NCBI RefSeq assembly: GCF_012863495.1
Contig: NZ_JAAVJL010000003.1
Location: 372,001 to 436,000, forward strand
DNA from: Pseudanabaena yagii GIHE-NHR1
GTDB taxonomy: Bacteria; Cyanobacteriota; Cyanobacteriia; Pseudanabaenales; Pseudanabaenaceae
Direction of reading: 5' to 3'
DNA length: 64,000 bases
In this document: positions 35,591-44,347 of the stretch, one piece after another
Layout of the letters: every line of letters begins with the position of its first letter
Position numbering within the stretch: the stretch's first letter is position 1
Notes under the pieces: generated by a model
Database searches by the model: none
The model's input: the letters and a program-made list of their open reading frames with translations, nothing else
Told to the model about the DNA's origin: nothing
Program-made: the position numbers and the translations under genes

Positions 35591-36419
35591 GATAATCACC
35601 TCCTCCTGTTGTCAATTGATCGCCTGTGTAATGGATAAATACATCGTCCAATGTGGCATTCTCACGATTGAGAGAAGCTTTGAGTTCGCTAGGAACGCCT
35701 GTGATAACTACCTTGCCCGCCTGCATAATCGCCACGCGATCACACAAACTATCAGCTTCTTCCAGAAAATGCGTTGTCAAGATAATCGTGGTTCCATACC
35801 TTTCTCGTAATTGCTTCACCAATGTCCAGACATAGCTACGGGCAAGGGGATCTAGACCCACAGTTGGCTCATCGAGAAAGAGAACTTGAGGTTGATGCAG
35901 CATTGACTGCGCCACTTCTAAACGACGAATCATCCCGCCCGAATAATTTCGTACCAGCCGATGAGCCGCTTCTTCTAAACCCATAAATTCCAATACATCA
36001 CGAATGCGGGTTTCGCGATATTTGCGAGGAATGTCATAGAGTTTAGAAAAAATCAATAGGTTCTCATAACCCGTGAGGCTACCGTCGGCGGATAGTGACT
36101 GCGGCACATAGCCGATCGCTCGACGAATTTCGGAAGATTGATGGGTGAGGTCTAGACCTGCGATCGCGGCATTACCAGAACTGGGAGGCAAGAGCGTCGT
36201 CAGCATTTTAATCGTGGTACTTTTGCCAGCCCCATTAGGACCTAATAAACCAAATACCTCACCCGCTTTGACCTGAATATTGACATTATCCACCGCCCGC
36301 ATTTGTCCAAAATCTCGCGTCAGCGATCTCGTCTCTAGCATTAAATGTTCATCGCTATAGTTATGCTCAAGATGATCTTGAGCATTGTACTGCTCGGTGT
36401 TTCCATGAAATCTAGTCAC
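35547..36419 (-). CDS. ABC transporter ATPase (DrrA-like)
   Basis: A 290-residue ATPase. Walker A LLGPNGAGKSTTIKML, signature RNYSGGMIRRLEVAQSMLHQ, Walker B VLFLDEPTVGLDP and the switch TTHFLEEADSL. The GTG start (36419) has AAGGAG about 10 bases upstream. The first 26 residues precede the usual LETRSLTRDFG domain start, and the coding DNA there includes a 10-bp-arm palindrome (36364-36384). It powers the coupled permease; daunorubicin-type export is the closest family label but the substrate is unknown. Confidence 0.92.
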   Translation of the reverse strand: MTRFHGNTEQYNAQDHLEHNYSDEHLMLETRSLTRDFGQMRAVDNVNIQVKAGEVFGLLGPNGAGKSTTIKMLTTLLPPSSGNAAIAGLDLTHQSSEIRRAIGYVPQSLSADGSLTGYENLLIFSKLYDIPRKYRETRIRDVLEFMGLEEAAHRLVRNYSGGMIRRLEVAQSMLHQPQVLFLDEPTVGLDPLARSYVWTLVKQLRERYGTTIILTTHFLEEADSLCDRVAIMQAGKVVITGVPSELKASLNRENATLDDVFIHYTGDQLTTGGGDYRETSRNRRTAQRLG

Positions 36420-36506
36420 AGTTAGTACTGCTCCTTAACTTAATCAAATTTATGCAAATGAAAGAAAAAACAAAGAAAAAAACAAAGAAATAATGAGAAT
36501 TAAATA

Positions 36507-36550
36507 GTTAGATACTCTAATAATTTTGACTAACTATTAGAGTATCTAAC
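36507..36550. terminator. Hairpin after the MocR gene
   Basis: 16-bp perfect stem GTTAGATACTCTAATA (36507-36522) with 36535-36550, then a T-rich stretch on the minus strand (TATTTAATTCTCATT). Separates the MocR-type gene from the ABC exporter genes on the same strand. Confidence 0.65.
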
Positions 36551-36633
36551 ATTTTGATATATGACAACCCCAATCGGGTTATTTTTGCGGAGAGCTTGTT
36601 TTGTGATTTGTCTATAGCAACTTGCCAGACGAA

Positions 36634-38082
36634 TTATGCAAGATGTTGTTTGAGAATATTGCCTAATATGGCAATGCCGCGATCGATATCTTCTAGGGAT
36701 TGAGAGAAATTGAGGCGAAATGCGGGATAGCCTTGCCCATCAGGGAAAAACAGCTTACCTCTGCCAATGAGTACCTGTTGCGCGGCGGCTTCCTGTCCAA
36801 CAATTTGCATTGGTGTGTGATTGGGAAGTTGTACCCAGATAAATAACCCACCATTGGGAACTGTCCAGCGTACGGAACTAGGAAAATGCTGTTCCATTGC
36901 TTGCAGCATTCGATCATGTCTTTGGTGATTGATGGTACGCAAATGATTAAGATGGCGGCGATAATGTCCAGAGGCAATATATTCGCTAGCGATCGCTTGA
37001 GTTACGGTGGAGACATGCAAATCATGGAGCAGTTTTAGTTCCACTAGAGCTTGATAATGCTTACCAGTAGATACCATATAGCCGACTCTCAGCCCCGGCA
37101 TCAGTGATTTGGAGAATGTACCAATGTAGGTGACTAAATCACTACGATCTAGAACCTTGAGAGGGGCGGGGGCTGGTTCAAAGTTCAATCCTTCATAGGC
37201 ATTGTCTTCTAAAATAGGACAGTTATATTTTTCCGCTAGGGAGATTAACTCGCGGCGATGGGATTGCGATGTCGTAATTCCTGTAGGGTTGTGCAGGGTG
37301 CTGACGGTATAGATCAGCTTAGGTTGGTGACTACGCAAATATTGATGGAGCAGTTCCAAATTCATGCCATCATTCTGCATGGGAATACCAATCACCTTGA
37401 TACCCATCTTTTCTAAAATTGCGATCGCGCCATGATAGGTCGGACATTCCACAATTACCCAATCCCCTGCACGGAGATAGTACTGAAATGCTAGGGATAG
37501 AGCCTGTTTAGAGCCATTAGTAATAATCAAATTATCCGCCGATGCCTCCAGTCCCAATTTCCATGCGAGCATCTGCGCTACCTGCTTGCGAAGGGTAAAC
37601 TGTCCTTGGGGGAAGTCATAGCTAAACAGCACGTCAGCTACCTGAGTCATCGCTCTACGGGCAATTTTAGCCAGATCTTCTAATCCCGATGGGCGTGGAA
37701 ATCCTGAAGTAAAGTCAATCACATCGGGATGTAGCTGCGCTTGCAGAGAATCCATGTACTGATCGAAAAATGACTCGCCCCACTTACTGGGAATTACAAC
37801 CTCTTGATCGGTTTCAAGGGTAGAACTACGCTCAGGGGAAAGCATCGCATTATTCACAAAGTAGCCTGCGCCTTGCTTAGCAGACACTAGACCATCGGCT
37901 TCAAGAACACTATAGGCTTCGATCACAGTCAACTTATTTACCTGCACACTTTCGGCGAGAGCACGGATCGATGGTAGTTGCTCTCCTGCTTGCAGCGCTC
38001 CCGATGTAATCAGATGACTAATGCGATCGCGGATTTGGAGATAGATTGGCTCTTGGGCAGAGCGATTTAAGGGAATTCTCAT
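36634..38082 (-). CDS. MocR/PdxR-type regulator (GntR plus aminotransferase-like)
   Basis: A 482-residue protein: an N-terminal GntR winged helix (EPIYLQIRDRISHLITSGAL, SIRALAESVQVNKLTVIEAY), then a fold-type I PLP domain (IITNGSKQALSLAFQYYLRA, TLHNPTG, EDNAYEGLN, IGTFSKSLMPGLRVGYMVS with the PLP Lys in FSK). MocR proteins usually regulate a neighbouring gene and sense PLP or amino-acid-linked compounds. An inverted repeat in its promoter (38157-38204) is the likely operator. Confidence 0.92.
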   Translation of the reverse strand: MRIPLNRSAQEPIYLQIRDRISHLITSGALQAGEQLPSIRALAESVQVNKLTVIEAYSVLEADGLVSAKQGAGYFVNNAMLSPERSSTLETDQEVVIPSKWGESFFDQYMDSLQAQLHPDVIDFTSGFPRPSGLEDLAKIARRAMTQVADVLFSYDFPQGQFTLRKQVAQMLAWKLGLEASADNLIITNGSKQALSLAFQYYLRAGDWVIVECPTYHGAIAILEKMGIKVIGIPMQNDGMNLELLHQYLRSHQPKLIYTVSTLHNPTGITTSQSHRRELISLAEKYNCPILEDNAYEGLNFEPAPAPLKVLDRSDLVTYIGTFSKSLMPGLRVGYMVSTGKHYQALVELKLLHDLHVSTVTQAIASEYIASGHYRRHLNHLRTINHQRHDRMLQAMEQHFPSSVRWTVPNGGLFIWVQLPNHTPMQIVGQEAAAQQVLIGRGKLFFPDGQGYPAFRLNFSQSLEDIDRGIAILGNILKQHLA

Positions 38083-38156
38083 AGGGCAAGCACTACTGAG
38101 ATAGTGAAAGCAGTATATAGCGATCGCCTCTCAAATTACCTAGTACAATTTTCACT

Positions 38157-38204
38157 AATTTTACTAGAACAGTGAAATATTTTGCCAACTGTACTAGTAA
38201 AATT
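38157..38204. promoter_or_regulatory. Candidate MocR operator (inverted repeat)
   Basis: 17-bp arms AATTTTACTAGAACAGT (38157-38173) and ACTGTACTAGTAAAATT (38188-38204), one mismatch, 14-base spacer. It lies between the divergent MocR-type gene and the plus-strand gene at 38288, where an autoregulated operator is expected. It could also be a terminator-like fold, but there is no T tract. Confidence 0.55.
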
Positions 38205-38287
38205 GCTTAAATTTGTACCTTCCGCATCCTCTAACTAAAAGATAACAATAGGAATTGTGAAACCTTCGCAATTGGGATAGCAAAATT

Positions 38288-38521
38288 ATGCGAGTCTCTT
38301 TTATTCCTAATCCTATTAATATTTGGGAAGCTCTTGGCAAAGCCTTCCAAAATATCACCCAAGCTACCTTTAATCAAAATGACGAAGCCAAAGTTTGGCA
38401 AAAAACTGATCGCTTGGGTAATTCCTACTGGTGTGTTTACGATCCTAAGACTGGTCACTCTGCGAACTTTGGTACAGAAGAAGAAGTGATGAATTGGATT
38501 GAAAGCCATTATTATTTCTAG
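38288..38521 (+). CDS. Conserved-looking small protein of unknown function
   Basis: A 77-residue soluble protein (MRVSFIPNPINIWEALGKAF, then WQKTDRLGNSYWCVYDPKTG and ANFGTEEEVMNWIESHYYF). Trp/Tyr-rich, with the layout of a small beta-sheet followed by a helix. It resembles small hypothetical proteins in other cyanobacteria as I remember them, but no function is known to me. Divergent from the MocR gene, possibly its target. Confidence 0.7.
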   Translation: MRVSFIPNPINIWEALGKAFQNITQATFNQNDEAKVWQKTDRLGNSYWCVYDPKTGHSANFGTEEEVMNWIESHYYF

Positions 38522-38557
38522 TCCTGAAATGAGAGTATAAAGCGCTCAAAACAGAAT

Positions 38558-38597
38558 AAACAAGTTTTTACAAAGCAACCTTTGTAAAAACTTGTTT
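38558..38597 (+). terminator. Terminator hairpin
   Basis: 18-bp perfect stem AAACAAGTTTTTACAAAG (38558-38575) with 38580-38597, loop CAAC. It follows the small gene by about 40 bases. Confidence 0.7.
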
Positions 38598-38668
38598 GAG
38601 GTTCTGCTATTTTCGGTTTGCACTACAATAGGAGGAACTTTTACAAGCCTACCCAAGTACCTAAACCA

Positions 38669-39373
38669 ATGATTGAACTCTACTATTGGCCGACTCCAAA
38701 CGGTCATAAGATTACGATCTTCTTGGAAGAAGCAGAACTAGAGTATGAGATTTATCCCATTGATATTCGCGTTGGCGACCAGTTCAAACCCGAATTCCTG
38801 AATATTTCGCCGAACAATCGGATGCCTGCAATCATCGATCGCCATCCATCGGATTTGGGAGATGCCATATCTGTATTTGAGTCGGGAGCGATTTTGCAGT
38901 ATCTCGCCGAGAAAACAGGAAAATTTTTACCCACAGCTTTGCGCGATCGCACTAATGTCATGCAATGGCTATTCTGGCAAATGGGAGGTTTAGGTCCAAT
39001 GGCAGGACAAAACCACCATTTCTCGCAATATGCACCCGAAAAAATTCCCTATGCGATTGATCGGTATGTAAAGGAAACCAATCGTCTCTACGGAGTCCTC
39101 AATCATCAACTCGAAGGAAAAGACTACATTACTGGCGAATACTCGATCGCTGATATGGCTTCCTACCCTTGGGTACTCCTTCACAAGCATCAACAACAAA
39201 ATATCGAAGACTTCCCCAATCTTCAGGCTTGGCTGCAACGCATAGGTGATCGCCCTGCGGTGATTCGCGCCTACGAACGCGCTAAACCCTTTGCTAATCA
39301 ACCAACGATTACCGAAGAAAGCAAGAAAATTCTCTTTGGACAGACTGCGGAAAATTTACAAACTAACAAATAA
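38669..39373 (+). CDS. Glutathione S-transferase (YfcG/YghU-like)
   Basis: About 234 residues from MIELYYWPTPNGHKITIFLE; the open frame extends to 38618 but the usual GST start is this ATG. N-terminal thioredoxin-like domain (NNRMPAIIDR, then FESGAILQYLAEKTGKFLP), then a helical GST C-terminal domain (ITGEYSIADMASYPWVLLHK) with the N-capping ITGxxSIADM. Probable glutathione-dependent disulfide reductase or detoxification role. A GGAGGAA lies 33 bases upstream, too far to serve this start. Confidence 0.9.
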   Translation: MIELYYWPTPNGHKITIFLEEAELEYEIYPIDIRVGDQFKPEFLNISPNNRMPAIIDRHPSDLGDAISVFESGAILQYLAEKTGKFLPTALRDRTNVMQWLFWQMGGLGPMAGQNHHFSQYAPEKIPYAIDRYVKETNRLYGVLNHQLEGKDYITGEYSIADMASYPWVLLHKHQQQNIEDFPNLQAWLQRIGDRPAVIRAYERAKPFANQPTITEESKKILFGQTAENLQTNK

Positions 39374-39393
39374 ATTTGAAATGTACAGCTTCA

Positions 39394-39454
39394 ATACTCA
39401 AAGACCTTGTTAATAGTGTTACTGAGCAACACTGTTAACAAGGTCTTTGAGTAT
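39394..39454. terminator. Bidirectional hairpin between convergent genes
   Basis: 27-bp arms with one mismatch (39394-39420, ATACTCAAAGACCTTGTTAA..., with 39428-39454), between the GST gene and the minus-strand CadD-like gene. No long T run, so termination strength is uncertain. Confidence 0.7.
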
Positions 39455-39474
39455 GAATTAATTGTCAAATGGCT

Positions 39475-40131
39475 CTATATAGGAAGAATTAAGCGATAGG
39501 ACTGAGCTTTAATCAGAATAGAGAGTCCTAGATAAATTAAGATCAGAGGACAGATTTTGCTGCCATAACGAGTAACTAAAACAGAAATTCCAGGGAAGCG
39601 AGTTAGGCTATAGGAACATAGACACCAGAAACCAACAGTCATGTAGCACATGCTCAAGATCACGCCAAGACTAGGTAAGCTACAAGTAGCAAATAAGGGG
39701 ACATAGACTGCGATATTGTTGCCTCCATTAGAGATATGGACAGCAGTAACTCGATGAGTCTTAGGATCACGAAGGGTTGACCATAGTGATTGCTTAATGC
39801 GAGGTCTGCCAACTTCCGTATGGACACGCTCTAATTCATCGGAGCTATCATTATTTTCTTCTTTGCTTAGTAGCTGATTGATCCCAATAATGATGGGTAA
39901 GCATCCCAGCAAGCCAATCCACATGTCAGGAACTACCATTCCGACAAAGAAGCCAATCAAACTAATGCCGACTAACACCGTAAATCCAAGGAATTCGCCA
40001 ACTACGACATGACGGGGACGAAAGGTGCGACTTACTCGACTGAAGAATGATGTGAGATAAATATTATCGTCAAGGGTTGTTGCCACTGCAACTGCGAGAC
40101 CTGTGGCGATTGTCCCTTCTAACCAACTCAT
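39475..40131 (-). CDS. CadD-like membrane transporter
   Basis: A 218-residue protein with five or six membrane segments and the CadD-type pattern TLDDNIYLTSFFSRV near residue 20 and RPRHVVVGEFLGF. A second half-repeat holds HISNGGNNIAVYVPLFA. GGAGAGAA lies about 8 bases before the ATG. Annotated family names say cadmium resistance transporter, but substrate assignment for cyanobacterial members is unproven. It is the most diverged of three paralogs here. Confidence 0.8.
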   Translation of the reverse strand: MSWLEGTIATGLAVAVATTLDDNIYLTSFFSRVSRTFRPRHVVVGEFLGFTVLVGISLIGFFVGMVVPDMWIGLLGCLPIIIGINQLLSKEENNDSSDELERVHTEVGRPRIKQSLWSTLRDPKTHRVTAVHISNGGNNIAVYVPLFATCSLPSLGVILSMCYMTVGFWCLCSYSLTRFPGISVLVTRYGSKICPLILIYLGLSILIKAQSYRLILPI

Positions 40132-40520
40132 CTTGAGTTCTCTCCTTCCAATTTGCTTGTTTAATTGAGTTCATATTATTAGCTTTTTTCTATAGGAACA
40201 AATATTCTTTCTTGTCAAAATGATAATTTGAATTTATCAATAAGAAAGCATATCGACATTTTTCTTGCAGGCTCAAGAATAGAAGTTTTGGATTGTAATA
40301 TTGAAGGCTAAAAGTATTGACGAGATTGACTTTTACTGTTTACAAAGCATCAATTTGCGAACCCTGTTAAGCCCAATATCAATCACTTGAAGTTATCGTT
40401 TTAAAAAGAAACTATATTTGATTTTATTAGTTGCGATCGCTATATTGAATTCATTCGTAATGAAACTTCAATACAAATAGATTCCATCTTTTTAACGCGA
40501 GAATTCCGTTAATTAATAAT
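40132..40520. other. Gene-free stretch
   Basis: About 390 bases between the divergent CadD-like genes. Apart from a GCGATCGC octamer near 40433 and AT-rich sequence suited to promoters on both sides, I see no gene, hairpin or repeat. Confidence 0.5.
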
Positions 40521-41255
40521 ATGAATTCACTACTAACCTCAATCCCTACAGCAATAACTGCATTCACTGCCACGAACCTTGATGACGTACTTATTCTGTT
40601 GCTCTTTTTCTCACAGGTAAGTGCAGCATTGCGTAAACGGCATATTGTGCTTGGGCAATACTTAGGGTTTGGAGCGCTAGTGGTAGCTAGTTTATCTGGA
40701 TATTTTGGTGGACTATTAATGCCCCGTGACTGGATTGGCATGTTAGGGATTTTACCGATCGCAATTGGTCTTAATCGTCTCTTCATCCCCGATACTGAAG
40801 ATGCCGAACCCGAAGATAACCTACAAGAAACATCAAATTTTTGGTTCTCTAACCTACTTTCTCCCCAAGTTTATAGTGTAGCGGCTGTTACTTTTGCTAA
40901 TGGTGGCGACAATGTAGGGATTTATGTCCCGCTCTTTGCTAGCACTACTTTGGAAAGCTTGCTAGTGACTCTAGGTGTGTTCTTCTCGATGGTAGGAGTA
41001 TGGTGCTATACCGCCTATCGCTTAATCCAATTACCTGCGATCGCGGATGCCTTGACCCGCTATGGTAACTATCTGGTTCCTTTTGTGTTGATTGGATTAG
41101 GAATTCTGATCATGATCGATAGTCATACCCTCGAAAATCGTGGCTTAGCCGTTCTCAGCTTACTAATTGGTGGCTTAGTTGTCTTAAACCTCGGTCGTAA
41201 TATCGCTGAACTCAACTCCTCTAAGGAGCCACAACTAGAAAAGAGCTCTGGTTAG
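40521..41255 (+). CDS. CadD-like membrane transporter
   Basis: A 244-residue protein. TATNLDDVLILLLFFSQVSA and RKRHIVLGQYLGF in the first half, TFANGGDNVGIYVPLFAS in the second, with six predicted membrane helices and a cytosolic acidic loop (DTEDAEPEDNLQET). The ANGGDN/LDD motifs with Asp residues inside helices suit cation movement. Followed after 60 bases by the disrupted small secreted-protein gene, which has a strong Shine-Dalgarno of its own. Confidence 0.85.
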   Translation: MNSLLTSIPTAITAFTATNLDDVLILLLFFSQVSAALRKRHIVLGQYLGFGALVVASLSGYFGGLLMPRDWIGMLGILPIAIGLNRLFIPDTEDAEPEDNLQETSNFWFSNLLSPQVYSVAAVTFANGGDNVGIYVPLFASTTLESLLVTLGVFFSMVGVWCYTAYRLIQLPAIADALTRYGNYLVPFVLIGLGILIMIDSHTLENRGLAVLSLLIGGLVVLNLGRNIAELNSSKEPQLEKSSG

Positions 41256-41315
41256 CATCTAGATTTCTCAAGCTCCTATTTTTTATCAAACCTTGACTTT
41301 TTAGGAGGAAATTCT

Positions 41316-41543
41316 ATGAAACTAATTCAATCTTTACTTGTCATTTTTGTAGTGCTGTTTAATTTGGCGATCGCTCAACCATCCTTAGCCAATAAACCAC
41401 CCGTTACTAGTAATCCTGACTACATCTCTGTAACTGAAGAGTTAGCAAAGGCAAATGATCCCACGGAAATTGCCAAACTCCAATTTGAGAAATACATCAT
41501 TGAAACAGGTGAATCCTTTGCTGAATGCCGTAACCCTGATTGA
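41316..41543 (+). pseudogene. Small secreted protein, 5' fragment (interrupted by two IS)
   Basis: AGGAGGAAATTCT precedes the ATG. Signal peptide MKLIQSLLVIFVVLFNLAIA with a QPSLANK cleavage region, then TEELAKANDPTEIAKLQFEK. The host frame ends at Asn (41535); the last PD codons are IS sequence. Removing both insertion sequences and one copy of each target duplication gives a continuous 186-residue ORF: 41316-41535, then 42857-42891, then 44042-44347. A 35-base piece of the gene survives between the two elements. No family is recognised. Confidence 0.85.
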
Positions 41544-42847
41544 CTGACAAAAGTGGTAAGAGAAGTTGCGAGAAAGTATACAGAGATTGAATTTGAGTAA
41601 AAAAGAGGCGTATGCTGTTTTTTGAAGAAAAAGGAGCATAGGACAAATGACCCAAAACGCCTCACGTATCTATAATGAACTAATAAAATTCGGGAGTCAA
41701 TACAGCCAGTGGTCAGATGTGCGCCATTTGGGAGTAATGGCGTGGATGATGGTGGGAATGATCGCCACAGGGAGTGTGAATTTAACGAAGTGGTTAAGCC
41801 ATATCAACACAAAAGCATTGATCGCCCAAAGCACGCAAAGACAACTATCAAGATGGCTGAACAATCCGCGCATAAATCCAGCTAAGCTATACAGTCCAGT
41901 AATCAAAGAGTTAATCGCTAAATGGAAAGAGCCAGAAATATATCTGAGTTTTGATACCAGTCAACTGTGGGAAGAATACAGCATGATCCGATTGTGTGTA
42001 GTTCATCAGGGAAGAGCTTTACCGTTATGTTGGCGTGTAATCAAACATCGCAGTAGTAGTGTGGAGATGAGTAGCTATCAAGACATGCTCAAACGCGCAT
42101 CGAAACTGTTGCCCGTGAATGTCAAAGTAGTTTTATTAGCAGACCGAGCATTTGCTAATCCAGAACTGGTGCGCTATGTGTGGGAATTAAAATGGCAATG
42201 TCGGATTCGGATCAAGGGTAATTTCTGGATATATGCCCCCAAGCATGGCTGGCAAACAGTCAAACAATTACATCTTCGTCTTGGTGAAGCTAAGTTGATC
42301 CACAATGTTAAAGTTCACAAAACTGAGTCCAAGCGTCTTACCGATGTGCATATTGCGGCGGCTTGGGAATCTGGGAGCCGAGAGTATTGGTATATTCTCA
42401 GTACTGAACCTACCACACTCCAAACTTTTTGGGAGTATGGTCTGAGATTCGATATTGAGGAGAATTTCTTGGATGATAAATCTAATGGCTTTGATTTAGA
42501 ATCTTCGCGTTTACGTTCGGCTCCTGCCATTTCTCGCCTTTGTTTTGTGATAGCACTGACCACCTTGTTTTTAACGGCTCAAGGACTGGCGGTTGCTGAT
42601 TCTGGCTATCGTCGTTTGGTTGATCCTCATTGGTTTCGTGGGCTTAGTTATCTCAAGATTGGCTGGAACTGGATTCACACCGCTATCACTAAAAACTGGG
42701 CTTTCTTGCCTTTCTACTCTTTTACTTCTTATCTTGACTCTCACCCTGCTATTGCTTCTCGTCGAAAACATCTTCAGAAATTATTCCGCATTGAGTTCTA
42801 TGCTTCTACTCTCGACTATGCTTCATAGACTTTTGTCAGTCAATCAG
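41536..42847 (+). mobile_element. IS4-family insertion sequence (1312 bp), different type
   Basis: Perfect 19-bp terminal inverted repeats CTGATTGACTGACAAAAGT and the 9-bp target duplication GCCGTAACC at 41527-41535 and 42848-42856. One transposase gene inside. The ends are unlike those of the 1141-bp element next door, so two separate insertion events occurred. Confidence 0.95.
41647..42828 (+). CDS. IS4-family transposase
   Basis: A 393-residue DDE enzyme. SFDTSQLW, VVLLADRAFA and YGLRFDIEENFLDDK (Y-2-R-3-E-6-K signature) supply the catalytic Asp, Asp and Glu. Full length and in frame, so potentially active. It is clearly different in sequence from the 353-residue transposase. Confidence 0.93.
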   Translation: MTQNASRIYNELIKFGSQYSQWSDVRHLGVMAWMMVGMIATGSVNLTKWLSHINTKALIAQSTQRQLSRWLNNPRINPAKLYSPVIKELIAKWKEPEIYLSFDTSQLWEEYSMIRLCVVHQGRALPLCWRVIKHRSSSVEMSSYQDMLKRASKLLPVNVKVVLLADRAFANPELVRYVWELKWQCRIRIKGNFWIYAPKHGWQTVKQLHLRLGEAKLIHNVKVHKTESKRLTDVHIAAAWESGSREYWYILSTEPTTLQTFWEYGLRFDIEENFLDDKSNGFDLESSRLRSAPAISRLCFVIALTTLFLTAQGLAVADSGYRRLVDPHWFRGLSYLKIGWNWIHTAITKNWAFLPFYSFTSYLDSHPAIASRRKHLQKLFRIEFYASTLDYAS

Positions 42848-42891
42848 GCCGTAACCTTACTGGTAGTCCTTTAGCTGTCTATGGGAAAAAG

Positions 42892-43953
42892 CTAAGTACA
42901 GGACAAAAATTTAATGGAGTTAAAGAAGGCTTGAGAATTGAGATGTAAGTCAAAGATGATGTGACGAAGGAAATCAAAACCAAGGCGAAAAATGCTTTTA
43001 GGAAGACGACCGTGTTTTTTAGGCTTGAGGGGATTTAGTTGAGCCAACCAAAGCCCAGAAGAAAAAGCCCAACATAAAGCCAGAGTAAGCAAAGCAATTA
43101 GTTTGGAAAGACGTTCAGGATCTTGAAGATGAGTGGACTCCAAACAAAAGCCACGGGTTTTAAAGCACCCGAATAAAGTCTCAATAGCCCAACGCTTAGC
43201 ATAGTCAGCAATAGCCGTATCAGGGTCATGAGTCGTCGCGACAATTAATAAATCGCCATCATCAAGACGCATAGCGGCTATACGAAGCCAATGGTTCCAA
43301 ACCTTTCTGGGCTTGGACAATACTTTGGACTGACCAACTTGGAGGTCTTGAAAACAAATGTCGGCACGCAGTTTTTTCTGCCCGTCATTGAGCAAAGTAT
43401 TTTTACGAATGCGGATACGAAAACGGTTACATGGTTCACACAACAAGTAATCTAACCAATCCTCACCGACAAACTCTCGGTCTGCACTCAAAAAGTCGAT
43501 TTTGCGGTCTCCAAATATTTCCAGAAATCGATTACACAATTCACAGCGCTCACGGGTGTTTGAGTTACCTTTTTTGTCCAGCATCATCCATACCAACGGG
43601 AATGCAATACCGTAATGCACTATTCCCAATGTCAGCACATTAAACACGGTTTTACCGAATTCCCAATCGGTGCGGTCGATAGAAATTACCCAAGGTTCGG
43701 GGATTTGCATGACTTTGACGACCATGAGTGCGATCTTTTCATAGTCCACTTCAAAGTCTCGAAAAAATCTCTGTAACCTCTTATAGTGTGATTCGACTTT
43801 GGCATAACCACTAAATCCTGTGGCAATTTCAGCTAGGTTTACTGTCTTTACTCGCATTAGCGCGATCAAGAACATGGACACAAAGGCTAGTCTTGCTCTA
43901 TTCCATTGCAGATGTTGCTGCAACTTTTCTCGGAATAGGTTAATCTCTTTCAT
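42892..43953 (-). CDS. IS4-family transposase, copy 2
   Basis: A 353-residue protein whose translation is identical to that at 7951-9012. DDE motifs are intact and the stop TAG is again made by the terminal CTA of the IS end. Confidence 0.95.
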   Translation of the reverse strand: MKEINLFREKLQQHLQWNRARLAFVSMFLIALMRVKTVNLAEIATGFSGYAKVESHYKRLQRFFRDFEVDYEKIALMVVKVMQIPEPWVISIDRTDWEFGKTVFNVLTLGIVHYGIAFPLVWMMLDKKGNSNTRERCELCNRFLEIFGDRKIDFLSADREFVGEDWLDYLLCEPCNRFRIRIRKNTLLNDGQKKLRADICFQDLQVGQSKVLSKPRKVWNHWLRIAAMRLDDGDLLIVATTHDPDTAIADYAKRWAIETLFGCFKTRGFCLESTHLQDPERLSKLIALLTLALCWAFSSGLWLAQLNPLKPKKHGRLPKSIFRLGFDFLRHIIFDLHLNSQAFFNSIKFLSCT

Positions 43954-44032
43954 AGGGGTTTTATTTACGATGTGGTTATCTTTTATAAAACCCCTCCCTG
44001 CCTACTTTTGCAACTTTTTGTCCTGTACTAAG
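42892..44032 (-). mobile_element. IS4-family insertion sequence, copy 2 (1141 bp)
   Basis: Same ends and length as the element at 7951-9091. The 9-bp target duplication GGGAAAAAG is at 42883-42891 and 44033-44041. It landed in the remaining coding sequence of the gene already hit at 41536, 35 bases beyond that insertion. Confidence 0.95.
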
Positions 44033-44347
44033 GGGAAAAAGTCAAAGTTAGATTCGTCTACTTTTGATAACAGTCTCTATACATTACCTAGTGGTCAAAC
44101 CACTAATGAAGATTGGAACTGTCAAGGAATTTATTTGCCAACGGGTTTAAACAATGATGGCGAGCCTGTAGCTGTCAAAATTGTGACCGGCACGCAACTA
44201 GTTGCCAAAGCTAATCCCGCAACTGGTGCAGTGGAATTGAATATTCCTACGACTAAGGTTTACAAAACTGGTGAAGTCAATTGGGCAATCCCTGAAACTC
44301 CTGAAGCCCTAGCTGCCATGAACTTAATCGAAGCACCATTAGATTAA
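44033..44347 (+). pseudogene. Small secreted protein, 3' fragment
   Basis: After the target duplication the frame resumes as KLDSSTFDNSLYTLPSGQTT, NEDWNCQGIYLPTGLNNDGE and ends APLD before TAA (44345-44347). The piece has a lone Cys in EDWNCQG and another in ECRN upstream, a possible disulfide in the reconstituted 186-residue protein. Without its signal peptide and start it is unlikely to be expressed. Confidence 0.85.

Noticed and set aside
36364-36384. 10-bp-arm palindrome (TGCTCAAGAT...) as an operator
   Set aside because: It lies inside the N-terminal coding region of the ABC ATPase under the better supported GTG start; possible but weak, so only noted in that gene entry.
7951-44032. The 35-kb segment between the two identical IS copies as a true composite transposon
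   Set aside because: The enclosed genes are chromosomal housekeeping and operon genes (transketolase, kdp), and the outer flanks have different 9-bp duplications for each IS, so each inserted independently.
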